IMG/VR virus record: IMGVR_UViG_3300027659_000022 | Coordinates: 22,366-86,365 of that record | DNA length: 64,000 bases | DNA from: a virus | Strand: one strand, 5' to 3' | Shown: positions 39,555 to 47,365 of the stretch, in pieces | Position numbering within the stretch: position 1 is the first letter of the stretch | How the letters are laid out: each line of letters begins with the position of its first letter | Made by a program: the position numbers and the translations under genes | The notes under the pieces: generated by a model | What the model was told of the DNA's origin: nothing | The model's input: the letters and a program-made list of their open reading frames with translations, nothing else | Database searches by the model: none

Positions 39555-40222
39555 AAGTATTTGTTGGCTATGATATCAGAGAAGATATCGCATATCAGGT
39601 CTGTGAATACAGTATACACAAACATCAATCCGCAGCACAGGTGATTCCTCTCAAGCAAAAAGAACTTAGAGAAAGCGGTGTCTATACCAGAACTGTAGAT
39701 CCTCTCAGTTCCACAGAATTTACATTCACAAGGTTTCTAGTACCTTATCTAGCAGATTATCAAGGTTGGGCTGTGTTTGTGGACTGTGATGTTGTGTTTA
39801 TCCAAGATGTCAAAGAACTGTTTGCCCAGGCCGATGATCAATATGCCGTGATGGTGGTCAAACATGATTATACCCCTAAAGAAGGGTTGAAGATGGACGG
39901 GTGTCGTCAACTTCCGTATCCAAGAAAGAACTGGAGTTCTGTGATACTATGGAATTGTGCTCATCCTTCAAATCGACAAATTACTCCGGACATCGTTAAT
40001 AGTCAAACAGGACAGTATCTACACAGATTCCAGTGGCTAGACGAAAAAGAAATAGGTGCATTGACACTAGACTGGAATTGGCTAGTGGGCTGGTATCAAG
40101 AACCTCAAGATGGCACACCTAAGGCTCTGCATTACACAGAAGGTGGGCCATGGTTCGCTGAATATAGACGCTGTGATTATCACAAGGTCTGGAAAAAATA
40201 TCTTCGAGAAATGCTCAAATGA
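39551..40222 (+). CDS. Glycosyltransferase, GT-A type
   Basis: This 223-residue protein starts K-V-F-V-G-Y-D-I-R-E-D. It has F-V-D-C-D-V-V-F near residues 76-83, the D-x-D metal motif of GT-A transferases such as GT8. W-S-S-V-I-L-W-N-C-A-H near 123 and L-H-Y-T-E-G-G-P-W near 199 are acceptor-side features found in bacterial GTs. The ATG overlaps the fusion gene stop as ATGA; a longer start at 39524 would lie within that gene. It would add a sugar from a nucleotide donor in the cytoplasm. The linkage is not predictable. Confidence 0.75.
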   Translation: MKVFVGYDIREDIAYQVCEYSIHKHQSAAQVIPLKQKELRESGVYTRTVDPLSSTEFTFTRFLVPYLADYQGWAVFVDCDVVFIQDVKELFAQADDQYAVMVVKHDYTPKEGLKMDGCRQLPYPRKNWSSVILWNCAHPSNRQITPDIVNSQTGQYLHRFQWLDEKEIGALTLDWNWLVGWYQEPQDGTPKALHYTEGGPWFAEYRRCDYHKVWKKYLREMLK

Positions 40223-41013
40223 TTTTCCTCAGCAAAGACGGCCAGGATCCATATATCAACATGCTAGCACAAGGCTGCGGTAAAAAAGTCACTGACACCA
40301 ACAACTTCGATTATGCCGCTAGTTCTGAACCCCTAGTGCTACGAGGCATACTCAAGAAAAAAATCATACATCGTTGCTTGGCCGATGGCCGAACATTTTA
40401 CTACGTAGATACGGGATATTTTGGCAATGAGATCACTGCTGGTAATCCCAATGGTTGGAAGTATTGGCACAGAATTGTTAAGAACGATCTACAACACAAA
40501 TATGTGGTGCCAAGATCAGATGATAGGTTTAAAAATTTCAAAAAAAAGATTTCGTCTTGGAAAAAGACAGGTTCTAAGATATTAATAGCAAAGCCTGATG
40601 ACAAGCCAATGAGATTCTATGACTACAACATGGATGTATGGCTGCAGAATACTGTTGACACTATCCGTGAATACACTGACAGGCCTATAGAGATCAGAGA
40701 TCGTGCGGCCAAGCGCATAGATAGAATACAGCACAACACACTACAAGAAGCATTAGATGACGATGTGTTTGCACTAGTGACTTTTAATAGTGTGGCCGCG
40801 GTTGAATCTGTGTTTCACGGCATACCGGTGTTCACCCTAGCACCAACGAATGCAGCTGAGCCAATGGGGCTGCAGGATCTTTCACTGATAGAAACTCCTC
40901 GTTATCCAGACAGCGACGAAGTTTATCAATGGGCTAGTCATTTGGCCTACGGTCAATTCCACAACAGCGAATTACGCAACGGCAAGGCAATGGAGATGCT
41001 ACAACATGGATGA
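40219..41013 (+). CDS. Putative transferase family P, member 1
   Basis: This 264-residue protein is the clearest member of a six-gene family in this window. Conserved features in order: Y-Y-V-D-T-G-Y-F-G-N near residue 62, H-R-I-V-K-N-D-L near 85, S-K-I-L-I-A near 118, Y-T-D-R-P-I-E-I-R near 150, V-T-F-N-S-V-A-A-V-E-S-V-F-H-G-I-P-V-F-T-L near 188-208, and L-A-Y-G-Q-F at the end. The S-x-A-A-V-E-S ... G-I-P-V segment resembles the donor-site region of KpsC/KpsS-type capsule transferases. This suggests, but does not prove, a glycosyltransferase. It overlaps both neighbours. Confidence 0.55.
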   Translation: MIFLSKDGQDPYINMLAQGCGKKVTDTNNFDYAASSEPLVLRGILKKKIIHRCLADGRTFYYVDTGYFGNEITAGNPNGWKYWHRIVKNDLQHKYVVPRSDDRFKNFKKKISSWKKTGSKILIAKPDDKPMRFYDYNMDVWLQNTVDTIREYTDRPIEIRDRAAKRIDRIQHNTLQEALDDDVFALVTFNSVAAVESVFHGIPVFTLAPTNAAEPMGLQDLSLIETPRYPDSDEVYQWASHLAYGQFHNSELRNGKAMEMLQHG

Positions 41014-41764
41014 AGAACTATTTAGAAAATCAATCCCAGGCATACCACCCTCAGTTTTTCGAGGAGTAACCAAGAGAAAACACATACAACAACATTGGAA
41101 GGATAAAACAGATTTCTATTACATGGATACTGGGTATTTTGGAAATTTTATAAGTCTTGGAAATCCTGGTGGAACAAAATTGTTTCACAGAATAGTCAAA
41201 AACGATCTACAAAAACATTGGTTAGAGAAATATCCCGACGATCGTTGGCAAGAAATTTGTAAAATTGATTCTAGATACCAATGGAACGGATGGAAGAAAA
41301 AAGGCAACAAAATCTTAATAATTGTGCCGAATAGAAAATCGTGTGTGTTTTATGGCTACGAAGAAGGCAAGGCCAAAGACCGAGATGAAAGAAAACCCAC
41401 TTGGCTAATGAACACCATAGAAACTATAAAAAAATATACAGACATGGAGATTGTTATTAGAGAAAAAGGCAGCAGATCTGATCGACACCATCATTCAATA
41501 TTTGATGCCCTTGATGAAGGAATATTTGCCACAGTAACATTTAATAGTATTGCAGCACTAGAGTCTGTGATATACGGAATTCCTGCATTTGTCACAGTAC
41601 CGTGTGCAGCATCTCCGTTAGCTCTAACAGACCTTAGTCAAATATCAAAGCCATTTTATCCAGATAAATCTCTAGTACACCAACATTGTGCATCATTGGC
41701 CTACGGACAATTTACCGGAGAAGAAATAGCCAACGGCACAGCATGGAAATTATTAAACAAATGA
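41006..41764 (+). CDS. Putative transferase family P, member 2
   Basis: This 252-residue protein is the closest relative of member 1. It shares Y-Y-M-D-T-G-Y-F-G-N-F-I near residue 37, H-R-I-V-K-N-D-L-Q-K near 61, N-K-I-L-I-I-V-P, K-Y-T-D-M-E-I-V-I-R, V-T-F-N-S-I-A-A-L-E-S-V-I-Y-G-I-P-A-F and L-A-Y-G-Q-F-T-G-E-E. It lacks the first 25 residues of member 1. Its ATG lies 8 bases inside member 1 and its stop overlaps member 3, so the pair look like a tandem duplication with later divergence. Confidence 0.55.
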   Translation: MDEELFRKSIPGIPPSVFRGVTKRKHIQQHWKDKTDFYYMDTGYFGNFISLGNPGGTKLFHRIVKNDLQKHWLEKYPDDRWQEICKIDSRYQWNGWKKKGNKILIIVPNRKSCVFYGYEEGKAKDRDERKPTWLMNTIETIKKYTDMEIVIREKGSRSDRHHHSIFDALDEGIFATVTFNSIAALESVIYGIPAFVTVPCAASPLALTDLSQISKPFYPDKSLVHQHCASLAYGQFTGEEIANGTAWKLLNK

Positions 41765-42855
41765 AATTACTAGTAAATGACAAAGAACTTGCACACTATC
41801 TTATAAGTCTTATAGATTTGAAAGATCATTGCGCACACATAGAGTTAAACGAAGTAAGAACTGCTGAAGCCATACAGTTTATCATTCAAAAAAGAGATCA
41901 TCACAAATTTGATATTGAAAAATACCGTGATAAGTTTAAAGAAAAACTAGTGAGAGGCATCTCTGCAGATATTGAGGGATGGCGAAGAAAAGTCGATACA
42001 GTGCTATCAAATTATAGAAAAAATTATTTCGGCCAAGTCCATAAACGAGCAGAATATGTAATAGAGAAATTAGGTGCCGAAAAGGTCATTGACGCCTATA
42101 TGAATAGTGATCAACAGTATTTTATCAAAACTGTTGGGCAACAAATTGACCCCACAGCAACGATGATTCGTCGCAGAGATTTTTCGAACAGCATAGAAGA
42201 CTGTCTATTACGGAACACAGTAGGCAATGAACATATCATTGTAGATAAAATAGATAACAATTTACCTTTTTGGTTCATTGACAGCGGATACACGAATTTT
42301 ATAGAGCCCAATAAAAAGTGGCACAGACTAGTAAGAAATCACTTACATTTCAATCGAAATTTCGTAGCGCCGGCTGATCGATTAGATATTTTTCCTAGTT
42401 TTCCTAGACCGTGGCGACGGAATGGTTCTAAAATTTTAATCGTCGAACCTGGAGAATTTGCCGCCGGTATAATGCATGTGGAAGCTAAATCTTGGGGACA
42501 GAAGGTAGCAGACGAGTTGAAAAAATACACAGATCGTCCCGTAGAATTTAGATCGAAAACAAATAAAAAAACTAGAACTAGCCTGTATCAACAACTAGTG
42601 ACTGGCGATTATTACTGTACTGTTAGCATCAATTCCAATAGTGCTGTAGAATCTATATGGGCTGGCGTTCCCGCTATTACCTTGAACAGACATGTGAGTA
42701 ATGCCGTGACTAGAAATAGCCTCTCGCAGATTAATGATTTATATTACGGACCGTTAGGGGACTGGTTAGCCTGGCTCAGTTATTGTCAATTCACCTTCGA
42801 GGAACTAATGGATGGCACAGCTTTAGATATCATAAGGAAATATCACAGTGTCTAA
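41761..42855 (+). CDS. Putative transferase family P, member 3 with N-terminal helical extension
   Basis: This 364-residue protein starts at an ATGA overlap; an upstream in-frame start at 41686 is inside member 2. Residues 1-130 form an extra Lys-rich helical domain absent from the other members. From about residue 155 the family pattern returns: W-F-I-D-S-G-Y-T-N-F, H-R-L-V-R-N-H-L, S-K-I-L-I-V-E-P, K-Y-T-D-R-P-V-E-F-R, V-S-I-N-S-N-S-A-V-E-S-I-W-A-G-V-P-A-I-T-L and L-S-Y-C-Q-F. The added domain may give a different partner or acceptor. The function is inferred as for member 1. Confidence 0.5.
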   Translation: MKLLVNDKELAHYLISLIDLKDHCAHIELNEVRTAEAIQFIIQKRDHHKFDIEKYRDKFKEKLVRGISADIEGWRRKVDTVLSNYRKNYFGQVHKRAEYVIEKLGAEKVIDAYMNSDQQYFIKTVGQQIDPTATMIRRRDFSNSIEDCLLRNTVGNEHIIVDKIDNNLPFWFIDSGYTNFIEPNKKWHRLVRNHLHFNRNFVAPADRLDIFPSFPRPWRRNGSKILIVEPGEFAAGIMHVEAKSWGQKVADELKKYTDRPVEFRSKTNKKTRTSLYQQLVTGDYYCTVSINSNSAVESIWAGVPAITLNRHVSNAVTRNSLSQINDLYYGPLGDWLAWLSYCQFTFEELMDGTALDIIRKYHSV

Positions 42856-43771
42856 TATCACTGCTGTGGCTTATTATGCTGGTATACCTCCTAATAACAA
42901 TAATCTTGAAAAACCACAGATATTAGATTATTTTTGTCAGGGAGTTTTGACATCAGGTGATAATGCAATAGCTCACAAAGGGCTAAATGCATTGCCCTGT
43001 GATGTAGCACTGATACAAGGATTTGTACATGAACACGGCAAGTCTGCACCACATTTGCAATTAAGACAAAATGCAGTAGATCTACAAAAACGTACAAATA
43101 AGAGATCGTTGATAGTAGATAGCAATTTATTTCTATACGCAGACAAGTCTAATCCCTTGCATTACTTGAGATATAGTTTTGACGGAGTATTTCCTACCAC
43201 AGGATTTTATTTTGATCAAGATGTGGATCCTGCTCGATGGGAGCAGATCAGTAGAGATTTAGGAATTAGATTAAAACCTTGGAGGACACAAGGTAGTCAT
43301 ATTTTAATTTGCCTACAGAGAAACGGCGGATGGAGCATGAGAGGATTAGATGTTATTGAGTGGATGAACGCAACTATTTTAAAAATAAGAAAATACAGCA
43401 AAAGACCTATAATTGTTAGAGCTCATCCTGGAGATAAAAAAATTGGCAAATGTCTCAAAGTTAATCATAAATCAGTATCATTAAGTTCTCGACTTGATCT
43501 TAGAGAAGATCTGCACAATGCTTGGGCTACTGTGGTCTACAACAGCAGTCCCAGTGTGGCCAGTATTATAGAAGGCATTCCTGCATTTTTAACAGACCCG
43601 CAGCCACAACATAGTCAAAGTGTTGCAGTAGCAAATACTGACATAAGTAGAATAGAAGATCCGATAATGATCGATAGGCAAGCATGGATAGAACGATTAG
43701 CCATGTGCCATTGGAAGTTTGATGAATTGAAATCAGGCACTGCCTGGCAGTTTTTTAAAAGGTATATATGA
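42848..43771 (+). CDS. Putative transferase family P, member 4 (divergent)
   Basis: This 307-residue protein uses a GTG start that overlaps member 3 by 8 bases. It has its own N-terminal domain (A-Y-Y-A-G-I-P-P near residue 8, A-L-I-Q-G-F-V near 54). It then keeps the family core: S-H-I-L-I-C-L-Q-R near 150, I-R-K-Y-S-K-R-P-I-I-V-R-A-H-P-G-D near 180, V-V-Y-N-S-S-P-S-V-A-S-I-I-E-G-I-P-A-F-L near 232, and M-C-H-W-K-F-D-E-L. The R-A-H-P segment is also found in capsule-type transferases, which strengthens the GT guess for the whole family. Confidence 0.5.
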   Translation: MSNITAVAYYAGIPPNNNNLEKPQILDYFCQGVLTSGDNAIAHKGLNALPCDVALIQGFVHEHGKSAPHLQLRQNAVDLQKRTNKRSLIVDSNLFLYADKSNPLHYLRYSFDGVFPTTGFYFDQDVDPARWEQISRDLGIRLKPWRTQGSHILICLQRNGGWSMRGLDVIEWMNATILKIRKYSKRPIIVRAHPGDKKIGKCLKVNHKSVSLSSRLDLREDLHNAWATVVYNSSPSVASIIEGIPAFLTDPQPQHSQSVAVANTDISRIEDPIMIDRQAWIERLAMCHWKFDELKSGTAWQFFKRYI

Positions 43772-44478
43772 AATTAATGCACAACGGTTGGTATGTTCCT
43801 GACGACGACCAAAAAATAACCAGAGTTCTAGAAAATGACAGTGATAAATTATCACCTTCATACGAGGGAAAGTATCGAGAACAAATTCTAGAACATCTAC
43901 CTAATAAACGAACCTTCATTGATGTAGGAGCAAATGTAGGTATATGGAGTTTTCCTATGATTGGAAAATTCTCAAAGATTATTGGATATGAGCCGTCCAA
44001 ACAAAATATCGAATGCTTGCAGGCCAATGTAAAAGACGGAATTGAAATTAGAACCAAAGCAGTAGCAGATTTCCAAGGTGAGGCTGATTTTCATCAAGCC
44101 GGAAAAAATTGCGGCGACGGCAAATTATGTCGAGAGGGTGTGAAATCTGATTACACTGTTCCAGTGGTTAGATTAGATGATGAGCAGCTGACGGGTGTTG
44201 ATCTTATAAAAATTGATGTTCAGGGATGGGAATTAGAGGTGCTACGAGGAGCTGAACAAATTATCAAACAACAGCAACCGTGGGTTATATTTGAAGTAAA
44301 TCAAGACATTGATGTCTGTTGCGAATTTATGCAGAATCTAAACTATGAAACCATTTATACCAAAAGCAAACGAGTATTTTTATGGGCGCCGAAATCCGGG
44401 CATAACAAACCAGTTGATTCTAAACAGTTTGGTCGTTATCTAGGCCCCGGACCGTATGCTGCTAGGTTCGGTGGTTAG
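43768..44478 (+). CDS. FkbM-family methyltransferase (copy 1)
   Basis: This 236-residue protein carries T-F-I-D-V-G-A-N-V-G-I-W near residues 49-60 as SAM motif I. I-G-Y-E-P-S-K-Q-N near 72-80 holds the acidic ribose-binding residue. L-I-K-I-D-V-Q-G-W-E-L-E-V-L-R-G-A near 147-163 is the FkbM signature. FkbM enzymes O-methylate sugars or related hydroxyls, so this fits a glycan-tailoring step. It starts by ATGA overlap with member 4, and its last 39 bases overlap the convergent minus-strand gene. Confidence 0.85.
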   Translation: MKLMHNGWYVPDDDQKITRVLENDSDKLSPSYEGKYREQILEHLPNKRTFIDVGANVGIWSFPMIGKFSKIIGYEPSKQNIECLQANVKDGIEIRTKAVADFQGEADFHQAGKNCGDGKLCREGVKSDYTVPVVRLDDEQLTGVDLIKIDVQGWELEVLRGAEQIIKQQQPWVIFEVNQDIDVCCEFMQNLNYETIYTKSKRVFLWAPKSGHNKPVDSKQFGRYLGPGPYAARFGG

Positions 44479-45240
44479 TAATTCCCAAGCAAGTCCGTTC
44501 TCTAATTCTTTATGAGAAAATTGTCTATAGGAAAGATGCTTTAACCAAGAGTATCTTTTTTCTTGATCTATGTTACCAATATTTTCAATATCTGAAAGTT
44601 TGTAATTCATTAAACTTGTTGAAGCTGAATGTCCTAATGCAATGACTGGAATTCCGCATAACAGTGCTTCGACTAGTGCATTCGACGAGTAGCCAACAAC
44701 CACATGTGTGTCATTTTTAATAAAATCTTTAAAGGTATTAGAGAGCAATCTAGTATTTCTTGAAACTGGCCTACTTCTTACCTTCATAGGACGATCAGAA
44801 TATTTTTTAATTTCTTCTTGGGTCTTTTCAACCCAATTATCTGGTAATTTAAAACTTTTAGAAATTTTTTCATCGGGCGGAACAATTACTATTGTTGCTC
44901 CCCTAACAAAGTCTTGAATTTTAGGAGATAGTAATTTCAGTCTATCGTCAGGTCTATCAACAATCGGACTCTGATCTTGAAAATTGTTTATAGATACCCT
45001 AATTATTTCTTTTCTTTTGGCATTTCCAAAATATCCGGTATCTAAATTATAAAATTTTCTATTATTCTCTATACAGTGCTGATATAATACTTCTTTGTGC
45101 GATCCTGCCCAGCATAGCGGTAATGATAAATTAGATATCGCTTCATCGACTGTAACAATTTTTCCATTACTGCCGTTTGAGAATAATTCACACCCATATT
45201 TCTCACCACCGACACATAAAAAATTTACTGTGTCCATCAT
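44440..45240 (-). CDS. Putative transferase family P, member 5
   Basis: This 266-residue protein on the minus strand shows the family pattern: F-Y-N-L-D-T-G-Y-F-G-N near residue 63, D-R-P-D-D-R-L near 94, A-T-I-V-I-V-P-P-D-E-K near 114, K-Y-S-D-R-P-M-K-V-R-S-R near 145, V-V-G-Y-S-S-N-A-L-V-E-A-L-L-C-G-I-P-V-I-A-L near 180 and L-S-Y-R-Q-F-S-H-K-E-L near 245. The ATG at 45240 overlaps the upstream TGA as ATGA and is preferred over TTG at 45246. It converges on the FkbM gene and overlaps it. Confidence 0.55.
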   Translation of the reverse strand: MMDTVNFLCVGGEKYGCELFSNGSNGKIVTVDEAISNLSLPLCWAGSHKEVLYQHCIENNRKFYNLDTGYFGNAKRKEIIRVSINNFQDQSPIVDRPDDRLKLLSPKIQDFVRGATIVIVPPDEKISKSFKLPDNWVEKTQEEIKKYSDRPMKVRSRPVSRNTRLLSNTFKDFIKNDTHVVVGYSSNALVEALLCGIPVIALGHSASTSLMNYKLSDIENIGNIDQEKRYSWLKHLSYRQFSHKELENGLAWELLTTEPSSIRSGA

Positions 45241-46070
45241 TGCCAATAGCGTTCCGTACGCTGTACCTTCAAATCTTCTCTTTTGCTGCGACCAAGATTC
45301 TTTCTTGAACCTTTAAGGTGATCCAACCATGCACCCCAGTCGCTGTTAATCAGTGGATGGCCTTCACCGGAGCTCATACCAGGAGCTGGTCGCAGGTCAT
45401 GTAAGTGTCCGGCCCAATCTAACTGTCGCATCTGCGGGAATTTCACACGTACAGCATCAAATACGAAACTGTCATGCCACTCTTCTAGAAGAAAAATTCC
45501 CTGTTCGGCATCATCATACATGCGCTGGAATTCTTTTAGAAAATTCTGTATATTCTCAGACCTAAGATTCATTGAGTATAATCCACATTCCGAATATTTG
45601 CCTTTCCTACCTAGATAGCACAGTTCGCTATCTGTGGGAATCATCCTGTGCAGGTCCTGTACAGTGATAGGACTATGGCATATGGTATCAGCGTCCATCC
45701 ATATCAATACATCTGCATCGGTTTCTCGAGCACAGTGAAAAATCGCATATACCTTGTGTGCGAATCTCACAGCATGCCATTTAAATCCCTTGCCTGCGTC
45801 TTTTCTTCGTGATCTCACAGGATCTGCTGAAACATCACCGTTGGCCTTGGGAACATTCCGCCAACGTTCTTTGAATGCCATTAGTTCTGGAATTTCTTCT
45901 AGTCGTTTAAGTGTGACATGATCATGGTTGCGTATAGCAGGATTACACAATTCAGGATAGATGTGTAATTTGACCTCGGCAGGCCAGTTTTGGCAGAATG
46001 TATTGATCATTCTTTGACCATATTTTTTAAGACCTTCTTCATGGAAGGTCGTGACCACTGCTATTTTCAT
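45237..46070 (-). CDS. Glycosyltransferase-like protein, GT-A D-x-D type (copy 1)
   Basis: This 277-residue protein begins K-I-A-V-V-T-T-F-H-E-E-G and carries V-L-I-W-M-D-A-D-T near residues 120-128, a D-x-D metal motif. Y-L-G-R-K-G-K-Y-S-E-C-G near 152 and E-W-H-D-S-F-V-F-D near 197 follow. The same pattern (T-F ... Y-L-G-R-x-x-x-Y-S-E-T-G ... T-D-C-H-V-F-D) is found in the gene at 52111, so the two are paralogues. A GT-A transferase role is inferred from the D-x-D strand and context. Its stop and start overlap both neighbours by ATGA. Confidence 0.65.
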   Translation of the reverse strand: MKIAVVTTFHEEGLKKYGQRMINTFCQNWPAEVKLHIYPELCNPAIRNHDHVTLKRLEEIPELMAFKERWRNVPKANGDVSADPVRSRRKDAGKGFKWHAVRFAHKVYAIFHCARETDADVLIWMDADTICHSPITVQDLHRMIPTDSELCYLGRKGKYSECGLYSMNLRSENIQNFLKEFQRMYDDAEQGIFLLEEWHDSFVFDAVRVKFPQMRQLDWAGHLHDLRPAPGMSSGEGHPLINSDWGAWLDHLKGSRKNLGRSKREDLKVQRTERYWQ

Positions 46071-46465
46071 TTAATCTTTTCCCATACGTGATAAATTCCC
46101 TGTAAACTGGTGCACTGCCATCCTGTTTTAAACAATGGCTTAGATAGATGTCTCAGTATGCAATCGTTGCCTTCGACAAATATAGTTGACCTGTGCCTTT
46201 GCCAAAAATCTTCCAGGATGTCTAATTTATCAATCTTATCTAGGTCGATGAATATAGCACCAACCTGTGTCAACACATTTAGATCATCGAAATTTTCTTT
46301 ATAGATAAGATTTCTTGCCTTAGCGGACGGTGGTGCATCATCTATCACAAATACATTGATGTAGATTTCCAACAATTGGTCGAGATTTCCAAATGCCTTG
46401 CCTACAACCAAGGCGTTTTCTGTGTAATCGGATAATTTTCTTAATCTTTTTGCGAACTTGGCCAT
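46067..46465 (-). CDS. Small Rossmann-like protein, unknown function
   Basis: This 132-residue protein alternates strands and helices: I-N-V-F-V-I-D-D near residues 35-42, V-G-A-I-F-I-D-L-D near 68-76 and S-T-I-F-V-E-G-N-D near 93-101. That is a Rossmann-like pattern without a Gly-rich nucleotide loop. It may be a reduced methyltransferase-fold protein like that at 12446, but no active-site motif is clear. It leads a minus-strand operon with a glycosyltransferase and family P member 5. Confidence 0.4.
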   Translation of the reverse strand: MAKFAKRLRKLSDYTENALVVGKAFGNLDQLLEIYINVFVIDDAPPSAKARNLIYKENFDDLNVLTQVGAIFIDLDKIDKLDILEDFWQRHRSTIFVEGNDCILRHLSKPLFKTGWQCTSLQGIYHVWEKIK

Positions 46466-46473
46466 AATATCAT

Positions 46474-46479
46474 TAAATA
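46474..46479 (+). promoter_or_regulatory. T4-type late promoter core, plus strand
   Basis: TAAATA here would start a transcript near 46485 that reads into family P member 6 at 46501. It is face to face with a minus-strand core at 46486-46491 in a 35-base gap. Confidence 0.5.
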
Positions 46480-46485
46480 CACAGT

Positions 46486-46491
46486 TATTTA
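46486..46491 (-). promoter_or_regulatory. T4-type late promoter core, minus strand
   Basis: TAAATA on the minus strand would start near 46480 and drive the minus-strand block of three glycan-related genes ending at 44440. Confidence 0.5.
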
Positions 46492-46500
46492 TTACACAAG

Positions 46501-47334
46501 ATGCGCTTCAAATTATATCGCCAATACGGTGCACTGAACAGCCAACCGATCTTTGATGCATTTGCACTGGGAGCACAGTCTCTCGGCCACAGCATAGTCG
46601 ATGATCACGAGGATGTTGCCGTGATTTGGTCAGTGCTATGGTCTGGCAGGATGAGTCGTAACCGTCAAGTCTACCAGCAGTGTAGAAATATCAAAAAATC
46701 AGTGATCATTATCGAAGTAGGCAACCTACATAGAAATCACACGTGGCGAATTTCACTAAATCATATCAATAATCTCGGAGAATTTGCCAACGACAGAGAT
46801 CTCGACTCAACTCGACCAAAAAAATTAGGTGTTAATCTCAAAGATAGAGGATCTGACCAACGACCAGACATACTCATAGCGTGTCAACACAGTCATAGTC
46901 TTCAATGGGAAGGTATGCCGCCAATGAAAACATGGGTTGAAAACACCGTGAAACAGATACGGGCTAAATCTCAACGAAAAATCATAGTGAGACCACATCC
47001 TAGATCCTTGTTTGGTCTAGACATACCAGGTGTGACCCTAGAACGCCCTCGATTGATATCAGGCAGCTATGACGATTTTGATATTTTCTATAATTATCAC
47101 TGTGTTATCAATCACAACAGCGGTCCTGCTGTGCAAGCCGCGATCCAAGGGGTACCTGTGCTGTGTGATTCCACCAGTTTGGCCTCGAATCTGTCTATCA
47201 CTTGGGATCAAATAGAAACTCCCATGATGCCAGATAGACAGGAATGGTTCTTGCGATTATGTCACACCGAATGGACTGTGGAGGAAATCAGTCAAGGCAT
47301 GCCATTAGCAAGATTAATGTCAAAAATCAGTTGA
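46501..47334 (+). CDS. Putative transferase family P, member 6
   Basis: This 277-residue protein is the most diverged member. It has an N-terminal alpha/beta domain with V-I-W-S-V-L-W-S-G near residue 41 and V-I-I-I-E-V-G-N-L-H near 67. The core is D-I-L-I-A-C-Q-H-S near 122, W-V-E-N-T-V-K-Q-I near 142, R-K-I-I-V-R-P-H-P-R near 159 and C-V-I-N-H-N-S-G-P-A-V-Q-A-A-I-Q-G-V-P-V-L near 201. The V-R-P-H-P-R and H-N-S-G-P-A-V segments resemble capsule-polysaccharide transferases most clearly, which supports naming the family as GT-B-like. Confidence 0.55.
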   Translation: MRFKLYRQYGALNSQPIFDAFALGAQSLGHSIVDDHEDVAVIWSVLWSGRMSRNRQVYQQCRNIKKSVIIIEVGNLHRNHTWRISLNHINNLGEFANDRDLDSTRPKKLGVNLKDRGSDQRPDILIACQHSHSLQWEGMPPMKTWVENTVKQIRAKSQRKIIVRPHPRSLFGLDIPGVTLERPRLISGSYDDFDIFYNYHCVINHNSGPAVQAAIQGVPVLCDSTSLASNLSITWDQIETPMMPDRQEWFLRLCHTEWTVEEISQGMPLARLMSKIS

Positions 47335-47359
47335 CTTTCAGATCCTAAACACGTATACT
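47331..47359 (+). promoter_or_regulatory. Sigma70-type promoter with leaderless geometry
   Basis: TTGACT, a 17-base spacer and TATACT end six bases before the ATG at 47366. The expected start site is the A of the ATG, and no ribosome binding site is present. The -35 box overlaps the end of family P member 6. Confidence 0.8.
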
Positions 47360-47365
47360 GTATTA

